From Sphingomonas sp. H160509 (GTDB lineage Bacteria; Pseudomonadota; Alphaproteobacteria; Sphingomonadales; Sphingomonadaceae), in NCBI RefSeq assembly GCF_024124765.2, contig NZ_JAMXSR020000002.1:3182001-3246000 (forward strand): 64,000 nt of DNA, read 5' to 3'. Within the stretch, counting starts at the first letter, position 1, and each line of letters begins with the position of its first letter. Of the stretch, positions 1 to 8,562 are shown piece after piece. The notes beneath the pieces were generated by a model. The model saw only the letters and a list, made by a program, of their open reading frames with translations, did not search any database and was not told the origin of the DNA. The position numbers were made by a program, and so were the translations under genes.

Positions 1-975
1 GTTCGCAGCGTGATCGCGCTCGGCATGAGCTATGCGCCGAAGGACGATCCGTTGCGACTGGCGGACGAGGGCGGGGTGGGCCGGATCTCGGTCTACGCGC
101 AGGGGCCGGATTATCACGATGTCGTGAAGCGGCAGTTGAAGGCGCTCGGGCGGTGGCTGGCGGCGGAGGCGGGGCGCGATCTGCCGCCGTTCGACCTGAA
201 GGTGTTCGTCGACACCGCGCCGGTGATGGAAAAGCCGCTCGCCGAAGCCGCCGGGCTTGGGTGGCAGGGCAAGCACACCAATCTCGTCAGTCGCGAGCAT
301 GGCAGCTGGCTGTTCCTGGGCGCGATCTACACGACGCTCGATCTGGAGCCGGACAAGGGCGGTGTCGACACTTGCGGCAGTTGCGACGCGTGCCAGACCG
401 CATGCCCGACCGCGGCGTTCCCGCGGCCTTACCAACTCGATGCCCGTCGCTGCATTTCGTACCTCACGATCGAGCATGCCGGGCCGATCCCGCACGAGTT
501 CCGTGCCGCGATCGGCAATCGCATCTATGGCTGCGACGATTGCCTGGCGGTGTGCCCCTGGAACAAGTTCGCCGCCGCGGCCAACGTGAACTTGGCGTTT
601 CATCCTCGTGCGGAGTTGGTCGCGCCCGAACTCGCCGACATCCTGGCGCTGGACGATGCGAGCTTCCGCACGGTTTTCGCGGGCTCGCCGATCAAGCGCA
701 TCGGCCGCGCTAAGATGATCCGCAATGCCTTGATGGCGGCGGGGAACAGTAGCGATCCTGGCCTCGTCGAGGCCGTCGTCGGACTGTTGGGCGACGACTC
801 GCCGGTCGTCCGGGGTGCGGCGATATGGGCATTGCGACGACTGGATAGCGCGCGCTGGGGCAGCGAGCGCGGGCGTCGGTTGGCGGACGAGGGCGATCTG
901 AGCGTGCGGGGTGAATGGGGGGCGGCTGCAGTGGATCGTCTCGTGCCTCTCGTCGATCCACCCGCGGGTAGATAA
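1..975 (+). CDS. queG: Epoxyqueuosine reductase QueG, 5'-truncated by window edge
   Basis: QueG reduces epoxyqueuosine to queuosine in tRNA, the last step of queuosine synthesis; it is a cytosolic cobalamin- and Fe-S-dependent enzyme. The frame is open from base 1 ([13 protein letters not shown]), so the GTG at 10 is internal and roughly 30-50 N-terminal residues lie outside the window. Two ferredoxin-like 4Fe-4S motifs are visible: [13 protein letters not shown] near residue 127 and a second set around [11 protein letters not shown] near residue 178. The C-terminal part (from about residue 245) has HEAT-repeat-like helices, as in the family. The frame is intact to the TAA at 973-975. Nothing links it functionally to the GTA cluster that follows after a gap of about 180 bp. 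Confidence 0.93.
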   Translation, partial: VRSVIALGMSYAPKDDPLRLADEGGVGRISVYAQGPDYHDVVKRQLKALGRWLAAEAGRDLPPFDLKVFVDTAPVMEKPLAEAAGLGWQGKHTNLVSREHGSWLFLGAIYTTLDLEPDKGGVDTCGSCDACQTACPTAAFPRPYQLDARRCISYLTIEHAGPIPHEFRAAIGNRIYGCDDCLAVCPWNKFAAAANVNLAFHPRAELVAPELADILALDDASFRTVFAGSPIKRIGRAKMIRNALMAAGNSSDPGLVEAVVGLLGDDSPVVRGAAIWALRRLDSARWGSERGRRLADEGDLSVRGEWGAAAVDRLVPLVDPPAGR

Positions 976-993
976 CCAAACGGGTTAATTACC

Positions 994-1024
994 TTGACAT
1001 CGTCACGCTCATCTGGCACATAAC
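994..1024 (+). promoter_or_regulatory. Possible promoter ahead of the GTA cluster
   Basis: A perfect TTGACA hexamer at 994-999 is followed 17-19 nt later by a weak -10-like stretch (cacata/cataac, 1017-1024). It lies in the only sizeable non-coding gap upstream of the structural cluster. The -10 match is poor and no activator site was recognised, so this is tentative. Confidence 0.25.
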
Positions 1025-1157
1025 GGGAACATCGAAAACTAGCGAGTCGGGCCGGACGGTCTGGCTCTCGGGAAGCCGGGACGATCGGGGCGGGAGCCTT
1101 AATCGTCACCGGCTTTCTGCGTTTGGCGGTGCGGTGCAGGCAAGCGGGGGGCGCGGC

Positions 1158-1920
1158 ATGGGGATCAAGAGCAAGGCGGCCGGGAACGCGAAGGTCGGCG
1201 GGATGGTCATCACGGGTGGGAAGAACCGGGTTCTTGTGGCCCGGAAACCCCGGGCGAAGGAATGGACGCTCGAGCGGCAAGCCACGTTTCTCGAGGAATT
1301 GGCGATGACCGGCAACGTGACCACGTCTGTCGTCGTGGTGGGGATGTCGCTCGGCGGAGCCTATCACCGCCGCTCGCACGATCCTGCGTTTGCCGCAGCA
1401 TGGCAGGCGGCGTTGTCGCTCGGCGGAGCCTATCACCGCCGCTCGCACGATCCTGCGTTTGCCGCAGCATGGCAGGCGGCGTTGTCGCGCGGGTATGACC
1501 GGTTGGAGGAACTGTTGTTGGCGACGTCGCTCGCCTCGCTGGATCGCGATGATGGGCGTCTTGGCGGGCAGGGCAACGACCCGAGCGATGGGGGTGTGGA
1601 GACGCCCAGCAACGAGACGGCGGCGGTCGGCGACGCTGATGCCGTCGGGGAGGCTGATGCCGTCGAAGACGCGGGTGCCGTCGAAGAAGGGGGCGGCGAA
1701 AAGATCCGGGGCGAGGCTGCGGTGCCCGGTGCGGGGCTGATCAAGCTGTCGAGCGTGACGGCGATCCAGTTCGCGCTGGCGATGCTGAACCAGCATCGCG
1801 CGCGAGAGGCGCGGGGGGCGCCAGTCCAGCCAGACCTGCCGGGCGACGTCGGTGGAGACCGATGCCGCATTGCTGAAGCTGCTGGACTCGCTGGCGCGGC
1901 GCCAGGCGCTCGCCTCTTGA
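1158..1920 (+). CDS. Small terminase-like HTH protein (GTA gp1-like), with internal duplication and one frameshift
   Basis: The first gene of the GTA cluster, just ahead of the large terminase, where phage and GTA small terminase subunits sit. The N-terminal part (FLEELAMTGNV, then VGMSLGGAYHRR) reads as a helix-turn-helix of the kind found in small terminases; DNA recognition for packaging is inferred. A perfect 69-bp tandem duplication repeats the presumed recognition helix and the helix after it. The C-terminal part is acidic and low in complexity (repeated DAV/EA), then recovers a helix ending LARRQALAS in another frame, which needs a one-base shift near 1815-1850. The start is uncertain: ATG at 1158 or ATG at 1203. 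The identification rests mainly on position and the HTH. Confidence 0.6.
1347..1484 (+). repeat. Perfect 69-bp tandem duplication
   Basis: Two identical 69-bp units, 1347-1415 and 1416-1484, each encoding 23 residues beginning SLGGAYHRR. The duplication is in frame and inside the HTH of the small-terminase-like gene. The units do not differ at any base, so it is either very recent or an assembly artefact. Confidence 0.95.
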
Positions 1921-1970
1921 CTCGCTCGGGAAGCGGCGAAGGCGATCCGGGGGCGGTCAACCCGGCGCCG

Positions 1971-3294
1971 GTGGCCACGGTCGAACGCGACCTGGTGGCG
2001 GAGCTGGCCGACCTGCCGGTGGTGCACCGTGAAGGGATCATGCGGAAGCTGTCGGTCGGTCAACGCAACGAGCTGCGCGATCGGTGGCGGCACTGGGCGC
2101 ATGACGGGCAATATCCACCCGAGGGCGACTGGCGGATCTGGCTGATCCGGGCGGGGCGCGGATTTGGCAAGACTCGGGCGGGCGCGGAGTGGGTGAGCCA
2201 GATCGCGCGCGACGATCCGACCGCGCGGATCGCGCTGGTCGGCGCGACGATCGACGATGTGCGGCGCGTGATGGTGCAGGGCGAGAGCGGCCTGATCGCG
2301 GTGGCGCACGACAACGAGGCGCTGACATGGCGCAGTGCGGTCGGCGAAGTGCATTTCGGCAATGGCGCGAAGGCCTATGCGTATTCGGCGGAGGCGCCGG
2401 AAGCGTTGCGTGGGCCCGAACACGGCTGGGCGTGGTGCGACGAACTGGCGAAGTGGCGCTACGGCGATCCGACCTGGGACAATCTGATGATGGGCTTGCG
2501 GTTGGGTACGGTGCCGCGCGTCCTGGTGACGACGACGCCGCGACCGGTCGCGCTGATGCGGAGGGTGATGGCATTGCCGGGACTGGTCGAAACGCGCGGG
2601 CGGACGCGCGACAATCCGCATCTGCCGGTGAGCTTCGTGGAGGCGGTTACCGCCAGCTATGCGGGGACGCGGTTGGGTCGGCAGGAGCTGGATGGCGAGC
2701 TGATCGAGGATATTGCAGGCGCCTTGTGGACGCGGGCGCTGGTGGAGTCCCGGCGGGTGGCTTTTTGCACCGGAGCTGGCGCGCGTCGTGGTGGGCGTGG
2801 ATCCGCCGGCGGGGGAGTGTGTCCGGGGGGCCGGGGGATGCCTGCGGGATCGTGGTGGTTGCGCTCGGAGTCGATGGGTTTGGGTATGTTTTGGAGGACG
2901 CCAGTGTTTCTGGTGCTTCTCCCGAGGGGTGGGCTCGGGCCGTGGCCGAATGTGCCGAGCGGCATGGGGCGGATCGGGTGATCGCCGAGGCTAACCAGGG
3001 GGGAAGATGGTGGGGAGCGTCCTTGCCGGGGCTGATCGGGCGATGCCGGTGAAGCTGGTGCATGCGTCGCTTGGGAAGGTGGCGCGGGCTGAGCCGGTGG
3101 CGGCTTTGTATGAGTCTGGGCGGGCTTGGCATGTGGGGGCGTTTCCGGATCTGGAGGATGAGCTTTGCGGGCTGATTGCCGGGGGCGGGTATGAGGGGCC
3201 GGGGCGGTCGCCGGATCGGGCCGATGCGCTCGTTTGGGCGATGACCGAGGTGATGCTGGGGCCGCGGGCACGGGTTTCGGTGCGGGTGCTTTAG
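1971..3294 (+). CDS. GTA terminase large subunit (TerL, gp2-like), three frameshifts
   Basis: The ATP-driven DNA packaging motor. Walker A is GRGFGKTRAGAEW (about residue 65) and the Walker B region is GWAWCDELAKW (about residue 155). The RNase H-like nuclease half starts at VVVGVDPP (about residue 270), with further family features at ADRVIAEANQGG and PDRADALVWA near the C-terminus. The coding line moves between all three frames: near 2762 (a five-T run), near 2835 (a G run) and near 3003 (a G/A run). Each is corrected by one base and the protein then runs to the TAG at 3292-3294. The start is uncertain; GTG 1971 (VATVERDLVAEL) is the first plausible one after the upstream stop. Length is about 440 residues, normal for TerL. 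Confidence 0.88.
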
Positions 3295-3299
3295 GTTTG

Positions 3300-3446
3300 C
3301 CCTCTCCCTTTCGGGGAGAGGGGAAGGAGGAGCTCTTGCGACGGGAGGGTGAGGGGTGGTTGGGATTTGGGTCCTGAGCCTCATTCCCCTCTCCCTCCCA
3401 CGCGCAAGGGCGCGCGGGCCCCTCCCTCTCCCCGTAGGGGCGAGGG
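3300..3446 (+). repeat. GTA-intergenic palindromic repeat, copy 1
   Basis: About 147 bp between terL and portal. It has a left palindrome (CCTCTCCC...GGGAGAGG), a purine-rich centre containing AAGGAGGAGC and GACGGGAGGGTGAGGGG, then a pyrimidine-rich right part (CTCTCCCTCCCACGCGCAAG...) ending in a second palindrome CTCCCC-GGGGCGAGGG. The downstream gene's RBS and ATG follow within 20 bp. Full copies recur at 6520, 8079, 9290 and 11740, and a half copy at 5361, all in the same orientation. Confidence 0.9.
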
Positions 3447-3463
3447 AAATTCAGGAGATCGGC

Positions 3464-4586
3464 ATGAAATTGTTCGGGTGGAAATCCGGGCGCGATGAGT
3501 CGCGGCCGGTGTTGTCTCGGTCTTCGGCGGGGGCGATCGGGGGCTCTGCGTTTGGCGAGTGGCCGCGGAGTTACGAGGCACAGGTGCGCGAGGCGCATCT
3601 GGATAATCCGATTGCGCAGCGGGCGGTCAAGTTGGTGGTGGAGGGGCTGGGGAGCGCGCCGATCGTCGCGTCGGATCCGGCGTTGCTGGCGCTGGCGACG
3701 GTGCGGTCGGGTGGGCAGACGCTGATCGAGACGGTGGCAGCGCATCTGATGCTGCACGGCAATGCGTATGTGCAGGTTTTGCGCGACGTAGATGGGGGGC
3801 GCGGCCGAGCTTTATGCGCTGCGGCCCGAGCGGGTGACGGTCGAGCCGGATGCCAGTGGGTGGCCGGCGGCGTATCGGTACCGGGTGGGGGAACGGGTTT
3901 CGCGGCTGCATGCGGATCCGGTGCGGCCGGAGGTGATTCATCTGAAGAGCTTCAATCCGGTCGATGACCATTACGGGTTGGGGTGCCTGGGGGCAGCTTC
4001 GGGAGCTGTCGCGATCCACAATGCGGCGGCGCGGTGGAACAAGGCATTGCTGGATAACGCGGCGCGGCCTTCGGGGGCGTTGATGTACGATCCGAAGGAC
4101 GGCGCGGTGCTGTCGACCGAGCAGTTCGAGCGGTTGCGGGGCGAGCTCGAGGCGTCGTTCTCGGGGGGGGGAATGCCGGGCGGCCGATGCTGCTGGAGGG
4201 GGGCTGAGGTGGCAGGCGTTGAGCCTGTCGCCGGCGGACATGGATTTCGTGGGGACGAAGGCGGCGGCGGCGCGGGAGATCGCGCTGGCGTTCGGGGTGC
4301 CGCCGATGCTGCTCGGGCTGCCGGGGGGATAATTCTTACGCGAATTACCGGGAGGCAAACCGGGCGCTGTGGCGGCTGGCGATCTTGCCGCTGGCGACCG
4401 CGGTGCTGGGCGGGATCGCACAGGGGCTGGCCGGGTGGTTCGAGGGGGGCGGCGATCTCGCTCGATCTCGATCGGGTGCCGGCGCTGGCGGAGGATCGCG
4501 AGCGGCTTTGGGGGATGGTGAGCGGGGCTGGCTTTCTCAGTGATGCGGAGAAGCGGGCGTTGCTCGAGATTCAGGAGGTGGTCTGA
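3464..4586 (+). CDS. GTA portal protein (gp3-like, HK97 portal family), about five frameshifts
   Basis: The portal forms the dodecameric ring through which DNA enters the capsid and to which the tail attaches. The start is ATG 3464 (MKLFGWKSG), with AGGAG 9 nt upstream. Family stretches: HLDNPIAQRAVKLVVEGLG, then HGNAYVQVLRD, YALRPERVTVEPD, DHYGLGCL, PADMDFVGTKAAAAREIA, FGVPPMLLGLPGD and NSYANYREANRALWR. These lie in successive frames, with shifts near 3795, 4170, 4205, 4325 and 4447, all in runs of six or more G. Correcting single bases gives a protein of about 375 residues, typical of the family. The TGA overlaps the next ATG by one base. Confidence 0.88.
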
Positions 4587-4891
4587 TGGATGGGGCGGTT
4601 TTGGCGCAGTTGATGCGGCAGGGGGCTGAACGCGGTGTCGATCTGGTGACGCTGCGGGCGATCGTGGAGGAGGCGGGGGAATTGGGGGCGGCTCGGGCCT
4701 TGGCGCGGGTGGCATTGAGTGACGAGCGGGCTCGGGAGGATGTGGCGGAATTGCGCGAGCTGCTGGCGGCGTGGCGGGATGCGAAGCGGTCGGTGTGGAA
4801 GGCTGTGGTGGGGTGGATCGCTCGGCTGGCGATGGCGCTGATGTTGGCGGGGCTGGCGGTGAAGCTGGGGTTTGCCGCGTGGCTGAAGTGA
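4586..4891 (+). CDS. Small GTA-cluster membrane protein (DUF6127-like)
   Basis: An intact 101-residue protein. The N-terminal two-thirds are helical and rich in Ala, Glu and Arg; the C-terminus has one hydrophobic segment (about residues 78-97, WIARLAMALMLAGLAVKLG), so it is probably membrane-anchored or membrane-interacting. It sits between portal and prohead protease, like the small gp3.5 gene of RcGTA. From memory it resembles the small sphingomonad family DUF6127, but I cannot verify that here. Its ATG overlaps the portal stop, and the protease GTG overlaps its own stop, so it is translationally coupled on both sides. Confidence 0.7.
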   Translation: MDGAVLAQLMRQGAERGVDLVTLRAIVEEAGELGAARALARVALSDERAREDVAELRELLAAWRDAKRSVWKAVVGWIARLAMALMLAGLAVKLGFAAWLK

Positions 4892-5266
4892 GTGTCGCGT
4901 TCGCGGGGTATGCGGCGGTGTTCGATGTTGTCGATCGGGCTGGGGATGTGGTGCGGCGGGGGGGCTTTTACTGATGCTCGCGTGGTGCCTTTGTTGTGGC
5001 AGCATCGGGGTGGGGTTGTTGGGTCTTTGTCCGTCGTTGCGGAGGATGCGCGGGGGTTGCGGGTTGAGGGGGTGGTTGCGGATTTTGAATTGGCTCGGCT
5101 GGTTCGGTCTGGGGCGGTGGCTGGGTTGTCTGTGGGGTATCGGGCGACGTCTGTGCGGCAGGGGGTGAGGCGGGAGTTGCTGGCGGTCGAGCTGATGGAG
5201 GTTAGTCTGGTGGCGGTGCCTATGCAGGCTTTGGCTCGGGTTGAGGTGGTGGACATCGTGGCGTGA
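4888..5266 (+). CDS. GTA prohead protease (gp4-like, HK97 family), one frameshift
   Basis: Serine protease that matures the capsid. The N-terminus VSVAFAGYAAVFDVVDRAGDV and the following RRGAFTDA match the start of HK97 prohead proteases (GYA-VF...D-V..GAF). The probable catalytic His is in LLWQHRGG and the catalytic Ser in AGLSVGYRA. The GTG start at 4888 overlaps the previous TGA (GTGA); GTG 4879 is an alternative. A run of seven G near 4960-4966 shifts the frame and must be one base shorter, or two longer, for the protein to read through. Length is about 125 residues, at the short end but usual for GTA proteases. Confidence 0.85.
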
Positions 5267-5271
5267 GCGTT

Positions 5272-5343
5272 TTCCTGCGGACGCAGGAATCCAGGGTCGA
5301 GTGGTGAGACGCGTGTGACCCTGAGCTCCTGCGTTCGCAGGAG
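5272..5343 (+). repeat. Compound palindrome (three nested hairpins)
   Basis: Hairpin 1 is TTCCTGCG/CGCAGGAA (5272-5289). The middle arms CAGGGTC (5292-5298) and GACCCTG (5317-5323) pair across 18 nt. Hairpin 3 is CTCCTGC/GCAGGAG (5326-5343). It resembles the dispersed palindromic elements of alphaproteobacteria and lies in the protease-capsid gap, directly before the half copy of the cluster-specific repeat. Confidence 0.7.
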
Positions 5344-5360
5344 AACGGTGATTGGTGCAG

Positions 5361-5442
5361 GTGTTCCGTGCCTCACGCCCCCTCTCCCTACCACGCGCAA
5401 AGAGCGCGCGGGCCCCCTCCCCTCTCCCCGGAGGGGCGAGGG
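5361..5442 (+). repeat. GTA-intergenic palindromic repeat, right half only
   Basis: It begins at the junction sequence GTGTTCCGTGCCTCAC, shared with the copy at 8079, and continues through CTCTCCCTACCACGCGCAA to CTCCCCGGAGGGGCGAGGG. The left palindrome and purine-rich centre are absent; the compound palindrome at 5272-5343 occupies their place. Confidence 0.85.
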
Positions 5443-5508
5443 TTCTTTTTTGAGTTTCATTGGGCGTCCTGCGGGGCGCCTTTTTTCGTTTCATGCGAGG
5501 AGATAGAT

Positions 5509-6511
5509 ATGAGTGTTGTTGACCGGCCGGTTTTGGCGGGGGCTTCCCCGTTGGCGCAGAATGCGGCGTTTGTGGGGTTCGTTCGGACTGGCGCTACGCT
5601 GGAGATGAAGGCTTTTACCGGGGTTACGGGGGATGCCGGCGGGTTTGCGGTGCCGCGGGAGATCGATGCTCAGATCGATACTTTGCTGAAGGGCATTTCG
5701 CCGATCCGGTCGATCGCCAACGTCGTGAAGGTGGGGTCGGCTGGGTATCGCAAGCTCGTGACCACGGGCGGTACGCCGTCCGGTTGGGCGGCGGAGAATG
5801 CGGCTCGGCCGGAGACGGCTTCGCCGGTTTTCGTCGAGATCGCGCCGCCTACGGGGAGCTGTATGCAAACCCCTCGGCTAGCCAGGCGATGCTCGACGAT
5901 GCCGCGTTCGATGTCGAGGAGTGGCTGGCGGGCGAGATCGCGATGGAGTTTGCGAAGGCCGAGGGGGGCGGCTTTCGTGTCCGGGTCGGGGGTGTCGCGG
6001 CCGAAGGGGTTTCTGACGTCGGCGACTGCGGCGACTGCGGATGGGGTTCGGGCTTTCGGGACCTTGCAGTATCTCGCGAGCGGGACGGCGGGGGGACTTT
6101 TCGGCGAACCCGCAGGAGCGGTTGATCGATCTGGTTCAGTCTTTGCGCGGGCCTTATCGGCAGGGGGCCAGCTTTGTCATGAACGCGGCTACGTTGGCGC
6201 GGATACGGAAGTTCAAGACGACGGATGGCGCGTTCGTCTGGGCGCCTTCGCTGGCGGCTGGGGTGCCGGCTACGCTGCTGGGGTATCCGGTGGTGGAGGC
6301 CGAGGACATGCAGGATATCGCGGCGAATGCGCTGGCGATCGCGTTCGGGAATTTCCGCGCGGGGTATATTATCGCCGAGCGGACCGAGACCGGGATTTTG
6401 CGCGATCCGTATTCGAACAAGCCGTTCGTGAACTTCTACGCGACCAAGCGGGTCGGTGGGTGCGTGACGAACTCCGAAGCTATCAAGCTGATGAAGTTCT
6501 CGGTGGCTTGA
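5509..6511 (+). CDS. GTA major capsid protein (gp5-like, HK97 fold), three frameshifts
   Basis: The main shell protein. ATG 5509 follows a good RBS (GAGGAGATAGAT). The N-terminal arm is short (MSVVDRPVLAG), then the HK97 body: AFTGVTGDAGGFAVPREID, SPIRSIANVVKVGSAGYRKL, PPYGELYANPSASQ, FDVEEWLAGEIAMEFAKAEG, AFVSGSGVSRPKGFL, ASFVMNAATLARIRKFK, VPATLLGYPVVEAEDM, IIAERTETGILRDPY. The frame changes near 5852, 5965 and 6092, the last two in G runs. After single-base corrections the protein is about 333 residues, short for a capsid protein because, as in RcGTA, the scaffold-like delta domain is small. Confidence 0.92.
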
Positions 6512-6519
6512 GTGGTGCT

Positions 6520-6667
6520 CCCTCTCCCCTGCGGGGAGAGGGGAAGGAGGAGCACTTGCGACGGGAGGGTGAGGGGCGGTTGGGATTGGTGTCCCTAGCC
6601 TCACTCCCCTCTCCCTCCCACGTGCAAGGGCACGCGGGCCCCCTCCCTCTCCCCGGAGGGGCGAGGG
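6520..6667 (+). repeat. GTA-intergenic palindromic repeat, copy 2 (full)
   Basis: Full-length copy between the capsid and adaptor genes, with the same layout as the copy at 3300: left palindrome CCTCTCCCCTGCGGGGAGAGG, purine-rich centre AAGGAGGAGCACTTGCGACG, junction TGTCCCTAGCCTCACTC, right arm ending GGGGCGAGGG. The RBS and ATG of the next gene lie 18 bp further on. Confidence 0.9.
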
Positions 6668-6685
6668 AAAATAGGAGACATCGTT

Positions 6686-7235
6686 ATGACGGGGTCGGCG
6701 ATTTCTGCCGGGGTGATCGCTGAGGTGGTCGTCGCGGCTAGGGCTTTGTTGCGGGTGGAGACGGGGGAGGATGTCGTGTTGGCGCGGTTGGCGTCGACGG
6801 CTTTGCTGCTGGGGGAGGCGTTCCTGGGGGGCGGCGGTGATCGTGCGGCCGTTCGAGGATGTGGTGACCAGTGCGGCGGGGTGGCGGCGGTTGCTGGTCG
6901 CGCCGGTTACCGTGATTTCCGGGCTGACCGGGTTGCCTGGCGAGGGGGCGCCGTTCGTGTTGGGGGTCGGGGCTTATGCGGTCGATATCGATGCGGATGG
7001 GGTCGGGTGGGTTCGTGTACTGGCCGCCGGGTCTGCCGGACGGGTGGCGGTGGCGTATTCGGCTGGGCTGGCCTTGAGTTTCGAGGCGGTGCCGGCGCCG
7101 ATCGCGCAGGGGGTGGCGATGCTGGTCGCGCACCTCTTTGATCACCGGGAGAGCGATGTGGCGCCGCCGGCGGCGGTGGCGGCTTTGTGGCGGCCTTATC
7201 GGCGGATGCGGCTGTCCGCTGGGGTGCATTCGTGA
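6686..7235 (+). CDS. GTA head-tail adaptor (gp6-like), one frameshift
   Basis: Probable connector that binds below the portal ring. ATG 6686 is preceded by AGGAGACATCGTT. The N-terminal helices (AEVVVAARALLRVETGEDVVLARLASTALLLGEAF) are typical of head-tail connector proteins of the gp6/DUF3199 type. The rest (VIVRPFEDVVTSAAGWRRL...GVAMLVAHLFDHRES) includes the late family helix. A six-G run near 6828 breaks the frame; one base fewer restores it. Corrected length is about 183 residues. The gene ends in a GTGA overlap with the next one, leaving no room for a separate gp7 (stopper) gene. Confidence 0.75.
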
Positions 7236-7614
7236 GTGGGCGGGTGGTCTTGCAGGCTGCGATCGTCGCTCGACTGAATGCTGTGCTGGACGTGAGCGTG
7301 TTCGATGCTCCGCCGGTTCGGGGTGGGCTGCCGTATGCGGTGGTCGACGAGCCGGTGTTGTCGGACTGGAGCACCAAGACCTGGGTCGGGCGGGAGGGGC
7401 GCGTCCTGGTCACGCTATTCGATGGGGGGAGCGGCCGGTTCGGGCGCGGGCTCTGCTGGCGACGGCGGAGGAGGGGTTGGAGGCACTGCCGCCCGATCTC
7501 GGCGAGGGGTGGCGGGTGGTTCGGCTGGCGCTTGTGCGGTCTCGGGTGCTGCGGGTCGGGGATCGGTGGCGGGGGACGTCGGAGTTTCTGGTGCGGATGT
7601 ACCGGGAGAGTTGA
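7232..7614 (+). CDS. GTA tail terminator (gp8-like, DUF3168), one frameshift
   Basis: DUF3168 proteins close the tail tube at the neck. The GTG start overlaps the upstream TGA. The sequence LQAAIVARLNAVLDVSVFDAPP, then LPYAVVDEPVLSDWSTKTWVGREGRVLVTLFD, has the usual family core (short N-terminal helix, then P-Y...G....DWSTK). A G run near 7430 shifts the frame; the remainder (RPVRARALLATAEEGLEAL...RGTSEFLVRMY) continues in the neighbouring frame to the TGA at 7612. Corrected length is about 127 residues, normal for DUF3168. Confidence 0.85.
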
Positions 7615-7633
7615 GCTTCGAGACTTGAGAGAT

Positions 7634-7678
7634 GCACCGCGAAGACGCGGTGCAGGCTGGATCCCCGCCTTCGCGGGG
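7634..7678 (+). other. Two adjacent small hairpins upstream of the tail tube gene
   Basis: GCACCGC/GCGGTGC (7634-7653) and CCCCGC/GCGGGG (7663-7678) fill the gap between the DUF3168 and tail tube genes and are followed closely by the RBS AAGGAGGG. They could modulate mRNA processing or be remnants of dispersed palindromes. There is no T run, so they are unlikely to be terminators. Confidence 0.5.
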
Positions 7679-7697
7679 AAACAAGGAGGGAGCTTAC

Positions 7698-8074
7698 ATG
7701 GCGGTGGAGAAGGGGAGTGCGTTCCTGCTGAAGGTGGGGAACGGGGCGGTGCCGGTGGTCTATGCGACCGTGGCGGGGCTGCGGACGACGCAGATGTCGG
7801 TGAATGGGGAGGCTATCGTTGTCACGACGAAGGACTCTGGCGGGTGGCGGCAGTTGCTGTCGGGGGCTGGGGTCTTTACCGGGTCGGTGGCGGAGTTGCG
7901 GGTGAAGGCTAGCGCGCTGACCGGTGTGCTCGATGACTATCGGCTGGCGTTCGAGGGGGGGACACGATGACGGGAAAGTTCCTGGTGTCTCGGCTGGACT
8001 ATGCCGGCGATTTCAATGGGGAGCGGTCTTACACTCTCAGCCTGGAGAGTTCCGGGGCTGTTGTTGTTGCTTAA
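7698..8074 (+). CDS. GTA major tail tube protein (gp9-like, TP901-1 family), one frameshift
   Basis: Tube protein of the long-tailed particle. ATG 7698 follows AAGGAGGG. The N-terminal part (KGSAFLLKVGNGAVPVVYATVAGLRTTQMSVNGEAIVVTTKDSGGW) carries the hallmark of TP901-1-type tail tubes, AGLRTT..S.NGE...T.KDSGGWRELL. A seven-G run near 7958 shifts the frame; the last part (MTGKFLVSRLDYAGDFNGE, then SYTLSLESSG) is a short open frame ending at TAA 8072-8074. Without the correction the protein would lose about a quarter of its fold. Corrected length is about 125 residues. Confidence 0.88.
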
Positions 8075-8078
8075 CTTT

Positions 8079-8228
8079 CCCTCTCCCCGTCGGGGGAGAG
8101 GGGAAGGAGGAGCGCTTGCGACGGGAGGGGTGAGGGGCTTTGGGGCGAGTGTTCCGTGCCTCACTCCCTTCTCCCTCCCACGCGCAAGCGCGCGCGGGCC
8201 CCTCCCCTCTCCCCCGGAGGGGCGAGGG
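8079..8228 (+). repeat. GTA-intergenic palindromic repeat, copy 3 (full)
   Basis: It starts five bases after the tail tube stop. Left palindrome CCTCTCCCCGTCGGGGGAGAGG, purine centre AAGGAGGAGCGCTTGCGACG, junction TGTTCCGTGCCTCACTCCC, right arm CACGCGCAAGCGCGCGCGGG... ending GGGGCGAGGGG. The next RBS (TTGGAG) and ATG follow directly. Confidence 0.9.
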
Positions 8229-8247
8229 GGGTTTTTGGAGAATTCTC

Positions 8248-8562
8248 ATGGGTGATTTGGCGAATCCGGTTCGGGGGGAGGGGTCTCTTCGGGTTGGGGG
8301 GAGGTGCTTGTGCTTCGGCCTAGCTTTGCTGCGTTTGTGGCGGCCGAGGGGGAATTGGGGCCTTTGTTTGCGCTGGTGGAGCGCGCGGCGGAGGGGAAGC
8401 TCGGGATCGGGGAGATGGTGGGGCTGTTCTGGCATTGTCTGCGCGAGTGTCCCGAGGGGGGTTACTCGGGAACGGTTGGGGGAGGCGGTCGTCGAGGCGG
8501 GGCTGGCGGCGGTGACGCCGGTTTTGCGGGGGCTGTTGCGGCAGATCCTGGCGGGGAAGTGA
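8248..8562 (+). CDS. GTA gp10-family protein (putative tail assembly chaperone), two frameshifts
   Basis: The start MGDLANPVRGEGSLRVGG and the core LVLRPSFAAFVAAEGELGPLF, then AEGKLGIGEMVGLFWHCL, match the GTA gp10 family (short beta hairpin, then helices ending in a WHC motif). In RcGTA this gene lies between tail tube and tape measure and is thought to act in tail assembly. The frame shifts near 8303 (six-G run) and back near 8458 (six-G run), and the C-terminus LRGLLRQILAGK ends at TGA 8560-8562. The last bases overlap the next GTG. Corrected length is about 105 residues. Confidence 0.8.
   Translation: MGDLANPVRGEGSLRVGGRCLCFGLALLRLWRPRGNWGLCLRWWSARRRGSSGSGRWWGCSGIVCASVPRGVTRERLGEAVVEAGLAAVTPVLRGLLRQILAGK

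Noticed and set aside
1347..1484. CRISPR or VNTR array
   Set aside because: Only two adjacent units without spacers, in frame inside a gene.
600..2621. 673-residue minus-strand open frame opposite queG and the terminase genes
   Set aside because: Arg/Pro/His-rich mirror of high-GC coding sequence with no family motif; the plus strand has clear QueG and TerL motifs.
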